Source: Deltaproteobacteria bacterium
GTDB lineage: Bacteria > Myxococcota_A > Polyangia > Polyangiales > Polyangiaceae
Assembly (NCBI GenBank): GCA_016218915.1
Contig: JACRCQ010000065.1
Span: 1 to 45,274, forward strand
Direction: 5' to 3'
Length of the DNA stretch: 45,274 bases
The notes beneath the pieces were generated by a model. It was not told where the DNA came from. It made no database searches and worked only from the letters and a program-made list of their open reading frames with translations. Made by a program: the position numbers and the translations under genes. This document shows positions 23,304-31,711 of the stretch, one piece after another (positions within the stretch are counted from its first letter, which is position 1; every line of letters begins with the position of its first letter).

Positions 23304-24338
23304 CTACACGTTGAAGCGGAAGTGCAGGATGTCTCCGTCCTGCACCACGTACTCCTTGCCTTCCACGTGCATCTTGCCGAGCTCCTTCATGCGGACTTCG
23401 CTGCCCACCTCGATGAATTCGTCGTACTTCATGACCTCGGCGCGGATGAACCCACGCTCGATGTCCGAATGCACGCGTCCGGCTGCGCGCGGTGCCTTGT
23501 CCCCCCGATTCACGTTCCACGCGCGGACTTCGTCTTCGCCCACGGTGAAGAAGCTCAGGTAGTCGAGCAGGTGGTAGACCGAGCGGATCAGGCGCGCGGA
23601 AGCAGGCTCCGCAATGCCCATGCTCGCAAGGAATTCCCCCTGCTCTTCCTTGGGAAGGGACGCGATCTCGGCCTCCACCGAAGCGCACACGAGAAGCCCC
23701 TCGATGCGAAGGTCCTTTGCGGTCTTCGCAAAGTCGTCTGGCAGCTGCGCCGCAGCATCTGCCTCGCCCACGTTGAGCACGGCGAGCAACGGACGCAACG
23801 ACAGGAAGGCATACGACGTGATCTCGCGCTCGTCGTCCGGCGAGAGTCCTGCCTGACGCAGCGATCGCCCTTCCCCAAGGACCGCAAGGCACTTTTCCAG
23901 GGCGGCCTTCTCCCGATCGTGCCCCTTCTCCTTGACGATGCGCTCGAGCCGGCGCTCGACCACGATCTGGTCATTGAGGATCAGCTCAGCCGCAAAGTCG
24001 CTCAGCTCGCGGACCGGATCCGGCTTCTCGGCTCCTTCGAAACCGCGCACGACCAGCACCAGCGCATCAGCCTCGCGAAGCGCCTGGATCGTCGCGCTGT
24101 CGAGCCCGCCACCCTTGGTGCGCGGCCCGGGGACGTCCGTGAGCCCGACCTCTGCGTAGATCGTCTTGCGCGGCTTGAAGATCGCCGAAAGCTTGTCGAT
24201 GCGCACGTCAGGCACCTTGAGCACGCCGAGGTTCGCCTTGGCAGCGCGGCCTGCGCCGGTCGCCACGCTGAGCCCGGTCAGCGCGTTGAAAAGCGTGGTC
24301 TTCCCGGTCTGCGCATAGCCCACGAGCCCTGCCTTCAT
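23304..24338 (-). CDS. Divergent YchF/Obg-like ATPase with TGS domain
   Basis: 344 residues (YchF is usually about 363). The P-loop is GYAQTGKTTLFNALTG instead of the usual PNVGKST form, the switch II region reads DVPGPRTKGGG, and the base-recognition loop is NVGE (LLAVLNVGEADA), the YchF form that favours ATP over GTP. A coiled-coil insertion (about 120-190) and a C-terminal TGS domain (NRGDKAPRAAGRVHSDIERG, VQDGDILHFRF) complete the layout. YchF proteins bind ribosomes and respond to stress. This looks like a side branch of the family, so no gene symbol is given. Confidence 0.88.
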   Translation of the reverse strand: MKAGLVGYAQTGKTTLFNALTGLSVATGAGRAAKANLGVLKVPDVRIDKLSAIFKPRKTIYAEVGLTDVPGPRTKGGGLDSATIQALREADALVLVVRGFEGAEKPDPVRELSDFAAELILNDQIVVERRLERIVKEKGHDREKAALEKCLAVLGEGRSLRQAGLSPDDEREITSYAFLSLRPLLAVLNVGEADAAAQLPDDFAKTAKDLRIEGLLVCASVEAEIASLPKEEQGEFLASMGIAEPASARLIRSVYHLLDYLSFFTVGEDEVRAWNVNRGDKAPRAAGRVHSDIERGFIRAEVMKYDEFIEVGSEVRMKELGKMHVEGKEYVVQDGDILHFRFNV

Positions 24339-24363
24339 TCGCGATACTCCGTTTGCTTCGCTG

Positions 24364-25182
24364 TCATGGGCGATACCGCCCGGTCACGCGCCAGGGGCGC
24401 ACCCATTGTTCCGTTCCCGGCGCTGCGCCATCGTAGCGCACCAGGTACTGCTCGCCATTCGCTTGCACGACCGTGGCTTCCAGCGATCGGTTGTCCACGT
24501 CGACCAGCACGCGATCGCCCGGGTTGAACGACCTCGCGTCATACCCCCAGCTCTTCGGCTCATTGGCCCCGGCCCCAGCCCGAGGTGCTCCGCGCGACGT
24601 GGACAAGGATGGGACAGGCGCTGCCGACGCCCCGGGGCTGGCGATGATCGGTGGGGTCGATGAGCTCGCAGCCGCAGCTTCCTGCAAGCCGCCCACAGGA
24701 AGACCCGTCGTCGGATCCACGCGCTGCAACGTGCACCGGTTCAGCTCCGCTCCGACCGTCGCCCGAAACGAACCGTCCGCGCGGCCCTGGCGCGTGAACG
24801 AGATCGATGACCGGAACGTCCCCGTCGCGTTGCCGTCCACTGGCACCCGGTATTCCCAGAGCATCTTGGGCTCAGCCGACTCCTGCACCGACTGGAACAC
24901 CACGAACGCGCCATCGGCGAACTGGTTGGTCACCACGACCCATTCCGGCGATGCAGCCCGCTCCACGAGCAGGTGGAATCCTCCGGGCCCCCTGACATGG
25001 TCGACAATTCTGCGAGACGAGTGGTCGCTGCCATCGCTGCACGCGGCGTGCGAGTAGGAAGCCACGAGCTCGCCTCGTGGGATGCGGCTGGACGGCACCA
25101 GCGAAGCGCCGGTCAGCGGCTTTTCACAGCCTGCTGCCAGGAGCGTCGTCAGCGCGAAGAGTCCGAGCTGCATCCTTTGCAT
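24364..25182 (-). CDS. Lipoprotein with C-terminal Tudor/Agenet-like domain
   Basis: 272 residues from the ATG at 25182; a GTG at 25188 would add two. QLGLFALTTLLAAGC marks a lipidated Cys19. The middle (about 45-165) looks like a beta-rich unknown domain with paired Cys. After a Ser/Ala/Pro linker the last 55 residues (FNPGDRVLVDVDNRSLEATV, QYLVRYDGAAPGTEQWV) have the pattern of Agenet/Tudor small barrels: a hydrophobic GDRVLV strand, an EATVV strand, YLVRYD and a Trp. Such barrels usually bind peptides or nucleic acids inside cells, so a cell-surface one is unusual. Function unknown. Confidence 0.78.
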   Translation of the reverse strand: MQRMQLGLFALTTLLAAGCEKPLTGASLVPSSRIPRGELVASYSHAACSDGSDHSSRRIVDHVRGPGGFHLLVERAASPEWVVVTNQFADGAFVVFQSVQESAEPKMLWEYRVPVDGNATGTFRSSISFTRQGRADGSFRATVGAELNRCTLQRVDPTTGLPVGGLQEAAAASSSTPPIIASPGASAAPVPSLSTSRGAPRAGAGANEPKSWGYDARSFNPGDRVLVDVDNRSLEATVVQANGEQYLVRYDGAAPGTEQWVRPWRVTGRYRP

Positions 25183-25263
25183 GCGCACGCCCTATAGCAC
25201 GCACCGGGCCGGCCGGTGCAGGGCCCAGCGAACTTGGGTGCGCGACCCAAGTGGACGCAGCCG

Positions 25264-26586
25264 TCAGCGCCAACCTTCGAGGGCCTGCAGGGCGCGCTCG
25301 GCCATCACCGCCTTGCGCTCGTTCTTGCGAACACGCCCCTGCAGCGGCTCGAAGTGCGCCCAGGTGATGTTCGATGGCTGGAATGGACGCTGCTCTCGCT
25401 TCAGGTGACCGAGCAGGGCGCCGATGGCGGTCGTGCGAGGTGGCACGCGTGCTTCGTGTCCTGCAAGCCGATCTGCGAGCATCCTGCCGCAGGCCAGACC
25501 GCACGCCGTGCTCTCCACGTAGCCTTCCACGCCCGTGAGCTGGCCGGCGAGATACACCCCGGGAAGCGCCCGGAGCTGGGCCGTCTCGTCGAGCACGCGC
25601 GGCGCATCCACGAACGTGTTGCGATGCATCGCGCCCAGCCGCATGAACGCAGCGTTTTCGAGGCCTGGAATCATGCGCAGCACCTGGCGCTGCGACTCGT
25701 GGGTCATGCGCGTCTGGAAGCCCACGAGGTTGAACGCAGTCTCGCCTCGGTCCTCGGCGCGCAGCTGCACCACGGCGAACGGGCGGCGTCCGGTCTTGGG
25801 ATCCGTCAACCCCACGGGCTTCATGGGCCCGAACGCGAGCGTCATCTCGCCGCGCTCTGCCATCACCTCGATGGGCAGGCACCCCTCGAAGTACGGGATC
25901 TTGTCGAAGTCCGGCGGCGTGAGCTTCTCCGCATCCCTGAGCGCTGCCACGAAGGCCTTGTAGCCGGCTTCGTCGAACGGGCAGTTCACGTACGCAACCG
26001 CATCCGCATCGCTTCCGAGATCCGCCTTGTCGAATCTGGACTGGCGAAATACCGAGCCCCAGTCGATCGACTCCGAAGCCACGATCGGCGCGATCGCGTC
26101 GAAGTACGACAGCGAAGCTTCGCCCAGCCTGGAGGCGAGATCGGCTGCGAGTGCATCGGAGGTCAGGGGACCGGTCGCAATCACGCAGGGCCGTGCATCG
26201 GGAACCGCGTCCACGGGGCAACGCTCGACACGGATGTTCGGGTGACGCTCGATCGCTTCGGTCATGATCGCGGAGAATCGGGTGCGGTCCACGGCCAGGG
26301 CACCGCCAGCGGGCACGCGGCTGTCATCGGCAGCGCGCATCACCAGCGAGCCGCACCTGCGAAGCTCTTCCTTGAGCAGGCCGATGGCATTGGAGATCGA
26401 TGCGCCCCGAAGGGAGTTCGAGCAGACGAGCTCTGCGAGATGATCCGTGTTGTGCGCCGGGGATCTCGCGATCGGGCGTTGCTCCCGGATCACGACGTGC
26501 GAGCCGCGCTCCGCGAGCTGCCAGGCGCACTCGCAGCCTGCCAGCCCGCCACCCACGATCAGTACTTCGTCCATGCGGGAGGGCAT
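25264..26586 (-). CDS. trmFO: Folate-dependent tRNA (m5U54) methyltransferase TrmFO
   Basis: 440 residues from the ATG at 26586; a second ATG at 26574 would drop four. TrmFO methylates U54 in tRNA with methylene-tetrahydrofolate and FAD. The FAD-binding VLIVGGGLAGCECAWQLAER is at the N-terminus, followed by the TrmFO signature AHNTDHLAELVCSNSLR, then FEGCLPIEVMAERGEMTLAF, GPMKPVGLTDPKTGRRPF and GVEGYVESTACGLACG, all characteristic. The gene lies 6 bp after topA, an arrangement common in several bacteria, and is probably co-transcribed with topA and dprA. Confidence 0.96.
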   Translation of the reverse strand: MPSRMDEVLIVGGGLAGCECAWQLAERGSHVVIREQRPIARSPAHNTDHLAELVCSNSLRGASISNAIGLLKEELRRCGSLVMRAADDSRVPAGGALAVDRTRFSAIMTEAIERHPNIRVERCPVDAVPDARPCVIATGPLTSDALAADLASRLGEASLSYFDAIAPIVASESIDWGSVFRQSRFDKADLGSDADAVAYVNCPFDEAGYKAFVAALRDAEKLTPPDFDKIPYFEGCLPIEVMAERGEMTLAFGPMKPVGLTDPKTGRRPFAVVQLRAEDRGETAFNLVGFQTRMTHESQRQVLRMIPGLENAAFMRLGAMHRNTFVDAPRVLDETAQLRALPGVYLAGQLTGVEGYVESTACGLACGRMLADRLAGHEARVPPRTTAIGALLGHLKREQRPFQPSNITWAHFEPLQGRVRKNERKAVMAERALQALEGWR

Positions 26587-26592
26587 CCGCCC

Positions 26593-29067
26593 TCAGGACT
26601 CGACAGCGAGCTGGGGGCTGGCCGCCAGGCGTGGGGGCGGCGTCGAATCGAAGCCCACGGGCTCCTCGTCTTCCGGCTCGATCGCCTTCTTGAACCCGCA
26701 CTCCTTGTCGGCGCAGACGAGCATCGGCTTGTTCTTGGTCCCGCCGCGCACGAGGAACGGCTTGCTGCATTGCGGGCAGGGCTCGTCGACAGGCTTCTGC
26801 CAGAGCTTGAAGTCGCAGGGCGTCTCCGCAGCGTAGTTCGAGCAACCATAGAAGGTGCGCCCGCCTCGCTTGCGCGGCTTGACCTCGATGATGTCGCCGC
26901 CGCACTTTGGACACGCGATTCCCAGGGGAACCGGCCTGCTGTTCTTGCATGCGGGGTATCCGGAGCAGGCGAGGAATTCGCCGTAGCGCCCGGTGCGGAT
27001 CACCATCGGCTTGCCGCACTTGTCGCACACGACATCGGTCTCGCGCACCGGCTGGGGCACTCCCCCGTTGGAGAGGTCCCGGGTGAACTTGCACGTGGGG
27101 TAGTTGGTGCAGCCGAGGAAGTAGCCGTTCTTGCTCCAGCGCTTCAGGAGCACGCCGCCACACTCCTCGCACTTGTGCTCGGTCGGCTCCGGCTCCGGGG
27201 CCCATCGCTTGTGCTTCTTTGCGACGTCGAGCTGCTGCCGGAAGCGCTTGTAGAACCTCTTGAGCAGGACCACCCGGTCCTCTCGTCCGGCCTCCACCTC
27301 GTCGAGCTCCTCCTCCATCTTCGCCGTAAAACCGGGATCCATGAAGTCGAGCTCGCTCTGCACCAGCCCGCCCACCACCATGCGTCCCAGCTGGGTGGGC
27401 GCAAAAGAGCCCCCGGCGAGCTTCTCGGCGTACTCGCGCCCCTGCACCTTGCTGATGATCTCCGCGTAGGTGCTGGGACGTCCGATGCCGCGCTTCTCCA
27501 GCTCACGCACCAGGGAGCCTTCGTTGTAGCGAGCTGGCGGCTGCGTGAACTTCTGCTCTGCGCTCACGCCGGGCGGGTTGACCAGCACGAGCTTCTCGCC
27601 TTCGCTCAGCTCGGGCAGCAGCCCGGAAGTCTCATCCGTCTCGCCCTCGGCCTTGGTGCCGTTTCCGCCAGCGGTCCCGTTGCCACCGTTGGATCCATTC
27701 GTACCGTTGGTCCCGTTCGCGCCCTTGCCCTCGCCGTTCTCGGCAGCGTCCTCGGCCTCGTACGAGATCCCCTGCGCCTCGATCCCCTTGTCATAGGACT
27801 CGAGCCACCCACCGAACTTCAGGATCCTTCCCGACGCACGCAGCCCGTAGACCGTCGCTCCGTTCTTGACCTTGGCCGACACGTCCACGCTCGTCTGATC
27901 GTAGACCGCAGGCGTCATCTGCGAGGCGACGAAGCGATCCCAGACCAGCTTGTAGAGCTTGAATTGCTCGTCCTTCAGGTGCTTGCGCACGCGCTCCGGC
28001 GTCAGCTCCATGGAGGTCGGGCGAATCGCCTCGTGCGCATCCTGTGCCGACTTCTTGGAGCGAAACACGTTGGGAGTCGCAGGAACGTGCGACTCGCCGA
28101 ACCGTTCGCGGATGTGGATGCGGACCGCGTCGATCGCCTCGCTGCTCACGCGCACCGAGTCGGTACGCATGTAGGTGATCAAACCTACCTGCCCGCCGTC
28201 GTCCTTGAGATCCACACCTTCGTACAGCGTCTGCGCCACTTGCATCGTGCGCTTGGCGGTGAAGTGCAGGCTGTTGGTCGCGTCCTGCTGTAGCCGGCTC
28301 GTGATGTAGGGAGCCGGCGGACTGCGCCTCTGCTCGCGTGCCGTGATCTTGTCGACCGCGAACTCGGCATTGAGCAGATCCGAGTGCACGCGCTGCGCCG
28401 TCGCGCCGTCTGTCACGGCAAGCTTCTTGCCATCCTGGGACACGAGACGCGCTGCGAACGGCGGACGCTTCATGCCGATCAGCACAGCGCCGATGTTCCA
28501 GTACTCTTCGGGCTTGAAGCGCTCGATCTCCTCCTCGCGCTCCACGATCAGACGCAGGGCGACCGACTGAACCCGTCCTGCCGAAAGCCCCCACGCCAGC
28601 TTGGACCAGACCAGCGCAGAGACGTCGTAGCCCACGATGCGGTCGAGCACGCGCCGAGCACGCTGGGCACTGTAGAGGTTCTTGTCGAGCGGACGCGGGT
28701 TCGCGATGCCGTGCTCCACGCCGCGGCGGGTGATCTCGTGGAATTCGACACGGGCCGTCTTTCGCTTCTTGTCACCCACGACTTCGGCAAGATGGAAAGC
28801 GATCGCCTCGCCTTCGCGATCAGGGTCGGTGGCGAGAAGCACACGTTCCGCCTTCTTGGCGGCCGCCTTGAGCTCGGCGACCACCTTCTCCTTGGACGGC
28901 ACGATCTCATAGGTCTCGGCGAAGCCGTGCTTCACATCGACGCCAAGCTTCTTGGGCAGATCCATGATGTGCCCCTTGGAAGCCATGACCTCGTAGTCCG
29001 CACCGAGATACTTCTTGATGGTCTTCGCCTTTGCAGGAGACTCGACCACCACCAATGTCTTGCCCAT
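26593..29067 (-). CDS. topA: DNA topoisomerase I
   Basis: 824 residues. It relaxes negative supercoils by type IA strand passage. The Toprim domain carries VVESPAKAKTI (Glu9) and ATDPDREGEAIA (residues 79-90). The catalytic Tyr299 lies in GLITYMRTDSV. Four C-terminal zinc-ribbon units follow (CEECGGVLLKRW, CDKCGKPMVIRTGRYGEFL, CPKCGGDIIEVKPRKRGG, CPQCSKPFLVRGG); the third is closed by a longer loop. An Asn-Gly-Thr-rich insert (about residues 440-475, with NGTNGTNGSNGGNGT) interrupts the core, unlike most TopA. dprA lies upstream in the same direction, the classic dprA-topA order. Confidence 0.97.
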   Translation of the reverse strand: MGKTLVVVESPAKAKTIKKYLGADYEVMASKGHIMDLPKKLGVDVKHGFAETYEIVPSKEKVVAELKAAAKKAERVLLATDPDREGEAIAFHLAEVVGDKKRKTARVEFHEITRRGVEHGIANPRPLDKNLYSAQRARRVLDRIVGYDVSALVWSKLAWGLSAGRVQSVALRLIVEREEEIERFKPEEYWNIGAVLIGMKRPPFAARLVSQDGKKLAVTDGATAQRVHSDLLNAEFAVDKITAREQRRSPPAPYITSRLQQDATNSLHFTAKRTMQVAQTLYEGVDLKDDGGQVGLITYMRTDSVRVSSEAIDAVRIHIRERFGESHVPATPNVFRSKKSAQDAHEAIRPTSMELTPERVRKHLKDEQFKLYKLVWDRFVASQMTPAVYDQTSVDVSAKVKNGATVYGLRASGRILKFGGWLESYDKGIEAQGISYEAEDAAENGEGKGANGTNGTNGSNGGNGTAGGNGTKAEGETDETSGLLPELSEGEKLVLVNPPGVSAEQKFTQPPARYNEGSLVRELEKRGIGRPSTYAEIISKVQGREYAEKLAGGSFAPTQLGRMVVGGLVQSELDFMDPGFTAKMEEELDEVEAGREDRVVLLKRFYKRFRQQLDVAKKHKRWAPEPEPTEHKCEECGGVLLKRWSKNGYFLGCTNYPTCKFTRDLSNGGVPQPVRETDVVCDKCGKPMVIRTGRYGEFLACSGYPACKNSRPVPLGIACPKCGGDIIEVKPRKRGGRTFYGCSNYAAETPCDFKLWQKPVDEPCPQCSKPFLVRGGTKNKPMLVCADKECGFKKAIEPEDEEPVGFDSTPPPRLAASPQLAVES

Positions 29068-29171
29068 ACAACGACCTCAAAGCGTACATGCACCCGGAGG
29101 GCGCGTGCTGCCACGCAATGGCCCACCGGTCCAGACAAAGTGCCCGAAAGACGAGAATCCCAATAGTTTCG

Positions 29172-30047
29172 TTAGGTTATAGCGAGAACCCGCCCGTCGG
29201 AGCCCTGTACTAGTACGTGTCTCAACGTCAACGTCAAGAGGGCTGCGGCTACAGTGTGAGCGGAAAGCCCGGTTTCGGCGCAAATATCATCAGAATGACG
29301 GCATCCCCTTCGCACCGCCAAGGCCACGGCCCGCTCCTGGGGATCAAGATCCTGGGGCAGTGCCATCGAGCGTCGAACGCCGAAACCTCGAGGCACGTGA
29401 AGACCCAACTCCTTTGCGAGCACGGCGAGCGCTGGAAGTACCTCGGCACCTGCACGCAGCTCTTGCGCGCATCCTGCACCTGCGATGTCCCACGGCGCTG
29501 CAGGCACGACCCAGAGCCTTCGACCCATTCGACGCGCCGCAGACATGGTCGACCTGGCTCCGCTTCGCACCGGTGCTTGAACGAGGATCACAGCATCGAC
29601 CAGGGCTGCGAGCAGCTCGTTTCGCAACAGGAAGGACCACTTCGTTCCGCTCTGATCGTCGCGAAACATCGACACCCAGGCTCCCCCCTGCTCGAGCAAT
29701 CGGATGAACATTTCTTCATGGTCGGCGGGGTAGATGTGATCGAATCCGGTGCCCATGACCACGACGCTCTTGCCGCCCGCATCGAGCGCGCCTCTGTGCG
29801 CCGCGGCATCCACGCCTCTGGCGCCGCCGGACCACACCGAAACGCCGAGTTTTGCAAGATCGAACGCAAGCTGGTGCGTGAACCGCAAAGCCTCGTCGCA
29901 GGCGCCTCGCGAGCCCACGATCGCGACCGGACGTCCCGTGGGCAACTGTCCCTTCAGGTACAGCGCGGCCGGTGGCCGCTCCATGGCGCTGATTCGAATC
30001 GGGTAGTCGGGGTGGTCGCGTCCGATGACGAGCGTGGTGGGGAGCAT
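29172..30047 (-). CDS. dprA: DNA-processing protein DprA (Smf)
   Basis: 291 residues from the second ATG at 30047; the first (30050) lies only 1 nt after an AGGGAG sequence and is less likely to be used. The Rossmann-like domain has VAIVGSRGACDEALRF, SVWSGGARGVDAAAHRGAL and VVVMGTGFDHIYPADHEEMF, then FRDDQSGTKWSFLLRNELLA and VILVQAPVRSGARSTMSAAR. A winged-helix tail (HSDDICAETGLSAHTVAAAL) follows. DprA loads RecA onto incoming single-stranded DNA in transformation. Its ribosome binding site lies in a perfect hairpin (30051-30072), so translation may be gated by RNA structure. A 104-bp gap separates it from topA. Confidence 0.95.
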   Translation of the reverse strand: MLPTTLVIGRDHPDYPIRISAMERPPAALYLKGQLPTGRPVAIVGSRGACDEALRFTHQLAFDLAKLGVSVWSGGARGVDAAAHRGALDAGGKSVVVMGTGFDHIYPADHEEMFIRLLEQGGAWVSMFRDDQSGTKWSFLLRNELLAALVDAVILVQAPVRSGARSTMSAARRMGRRLWVVPAAPWDIAGAGCAQELRAGAEVLPALAVLAKELGLHVPRGFGVRRSMALPQDLDPQERAVALAVRRGCRHSDDICAETGLSAHTVAAALLTLTLRHVLVQGSDGRVLAIT

Positions 30048-30050
30048 CAT

Positions 30051-30072
30051 GCTCCCTGTTCGGCCAGGGAGC
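30051..30072 (-). promoter_or_regulatory. RBS-holding hairpin at the dprA start
   Basis: On the minus strand GCTCCCTG (30072-30065) and CAGGGAGC (30058-30051) form a perfect 8-bp stem with a 6-nt loop. The AGGGAG Shine-Dalgarno sequence is in the 3' arm and the dprA ATG follows directly. It may also act as a boundary after the upstream lipoprotein gene, but no U-run follows. Confidence 0.6.
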
Positions 30073-30090
30073 GTCGGCAGTTGCGTTAAA

Positions 30091-30714
30091 TCACTTCACG
30101 TACAACTGCGCGCCCGCAACCCCAGCACCTTTGGTGGCCTTGACCGTGATCTTGACCATCATGCCGATCGGCAGGGGGTTCTTGTAGCAGTTCGGGTGGT
30201 CACCCACGATGGCCATGGGGCCGGCCATGTTGTCCATCGCCAGGACCGGATTCAACGTGGGAAGCGGTGTGGCAGCGGTCACCTGGATGTCGAGCTCGGT
30301 GACGCCGGCGAGGGTGGTGCCGATGATCGTGTAGCACTTGCCCGGGTTGAACATGGCTTGCTGCTCGACCGTCTGGCCTTCGGAGAGCAATCCGCCCAGG
30401 ATCGGACCCTCGGTCTTCATGTACGGGGCGTGCTTGGCCGACTCCTTCTTGATCTGCGCCTTGAGCAGCTCCTGGGCGGCAGCGTCGAACACTGCGGCAA
30501 CCGGGGGCGGGGCTGCGGCTTCGGCCGGTCCTGCCTCAGGCTGAACGACAACGACAGGGGCGCCTGCTTCCGGCGCCTGACCCATGACATACGGGCCTGC
30601 ATCATCGGTCGGGTAGAACGGCTGCGGATTGGCAGGAGGCTCCTTCTTGCAGGCAACCACCGCAACGACCAATCCCGCTCCAATGGCAGCAAGCAACAAC
30701 ACGCTGGTCTTCAT
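30091..30714 (-). CDS. Lipoprotein of the paired CKK type, copy 1
   Basis: 207 residues. The signal KTSVLLLAAIGAGLVVAVVAC gives lipidated Cys22 followed by KKE. After an Ala/Pro spacer the C-terminal domain (about 85-207) contains FNPGKCYTIIGTTLAGVTEL, a paired Cys in HPNCYKNPLPIG and a final strand AGAQLYVK. It is clearly paralogous to the next gene upstream (GKCYTLVGASMPGVMDV, CYRNPAPIG there), so the two arose by duplication. The domain family is not one I recognise. GAGGA lies 7 nt before the ATG. Confidence 0.85.
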   Translation of the reverse strand: MKTSVLLLAAIGAGLVVAVVACKKEPPANPQPFYPTDDAGPYVMGQAPEAGAPVVVVQPEAGPAEAAAPPPVAAVFDAAAQELLKAQIKKESAKHAPYMKTEGPILGGLLSEGQTVEQQAMFNPGKCYTIIGTTLAGVTELDIQVTAATPLPTLNPVLAMDNMAGPMAIVGDHPNCYKNPLPIGMMVKITVKATKGAGVAGAQLYVK

Positions 30715-30794
30715 GACGCATCCTCATTTTTCCGACAGACCGCAGGGGTTGCGTCCGAAGACGCCCATGCAGTCGAGCCATGACGGCTGAAACG

Positions 30795-31487
30795 CTACTT
30801 TGAATAGGGCTGGATCGCGACCTGCCCCGAACCCTGCTTCATGGTGACTTCAACCCGCACCGGCATGCCGATCGGGGCTGGATTGCGGTAGCAGGCTTCC
30901 TTGGCAAACACGACCGGCATCGGTCCACCGGCTGCGCTCTGGCCGAGCACCTGGGCCTGCATGGGGGCCGGATAGGTGGCCTTGACCGAGACATCCATCA
31001 CGCCCGGCATCGAAGCGCCGACGAGCGTGTAGCACTTGCCGGGCTGCAAGGTGACCTGACCTTCCCCGGTCTGGCCCTGCGAGAGCGTGAGCTTGACCGG
31101 GCTGCCCTCTGCTCGCATTCCGGGCGCATTCTGCTGGGCGTTGTACTGGATTCCCGCTGAGAGCGGATCCGCACCGGGCACGCCGCCGCCCAGTCCACCG
31201 AGCAAGCCGCCGACCATGCCGCCGAGCTGTCCCACGATGTCGCCCGGGCCGCCGGTTGCCGTTGTGGTCGCTGTGGTGGTCGCTGTTGCCGTGGGAGCTG
31301 TTCCGGTCGCGGTCGGATAGGTGCCCGTCGGGTAGGTTCCGGTCGGGTACGCGGTGTTCGTGGCATTGGGATCGGTCCCGAATCCGGCCTGGTACTGCGC
31401 GGGCTGGTCTGTCGACTTCTTGCAGGCCAAAGGCAAAACGGCGATCGCGCCCACTGCTACCACCGCCAAAAGCGTTCGCTTAGTCAT
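30795..31487 (-). CDS. Lipoprotein of the paired CKK type, copy 2
   Basis: 230 residues from the ATG at 31487, fixed by AGGAGG about 8 nt upstream. TKRTLLAVVAVGAIAVLPLAC gives lipidated Cys22 followed by KKS. A Thr/Ala/Gly-rich stretch (TGTYPTGTYPTATGT and Gly-rich loops) makes the linker longer than in copy 1. The C-terminal domain matches copy 1 (LTLSQGQTGEGQVTLQPGKC, YTLVGASMPG, EACYRNPAPIGMPVRVEV). The two genes are tandem with an 80-bp gap and probably act in the same compartment. Function unknown. Confidence 0.85.
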   Translation of the reverse strand: MTKRTLLAVVAVGAIAVLPLACKKSTDQPAQYQAGFGTDPNATNTAYPTGTYPTGTYPTATGTAPTATATTTATTTATGGPGDIVGQLGGMVGGLLGGLGGGVPGADPLSAGIQYNAQQNAPGMRAEGSPVKLTLSQGQTGEGQVTLQPGKCYTLVGASMPGVMDVSVKATYPAPMQAQVLGQSAAGGPMPVVFAKEACYRNPAPIGMPVRVEVTMKQGSGQVAIQPYSK

Positions 31488-31611
31488 CTGCGTCGTCCTC
31501 CTGAAAAACCGGTTCCCCCTCCAGAACCGAAACGGGGTTCGCATCTTACACCTGAACGTTCGAACTCGCCACGCCATCGCTGGAAAGGGCAAGCCTTGTG
31601 CCCCTGACAAG

Positions 31612-31629
31612 GGATCGTACGAGCGATCC
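31612..31629. promoter_or_regulatory. Operator-like inverted repeat in a divergent promoter region
   Basis: GGATCG (31612-31617) and CGATCC (31624-31629) are perfect arms around TACGAG, in the 224-bp gap between the divergent lipoprotein and DHH genes. The sequence fits a dimeric regulator site but no regulator can be named. Confidence 0.3.
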
Positions 31630-31711
31630 AATCGCCCACGGGCCTCCCTGATCCAAGGCGCCATCGTTTGGACGGCTGGATTGGGCTTCGATTCACTCGC
31701 CCCAGAGGTCC

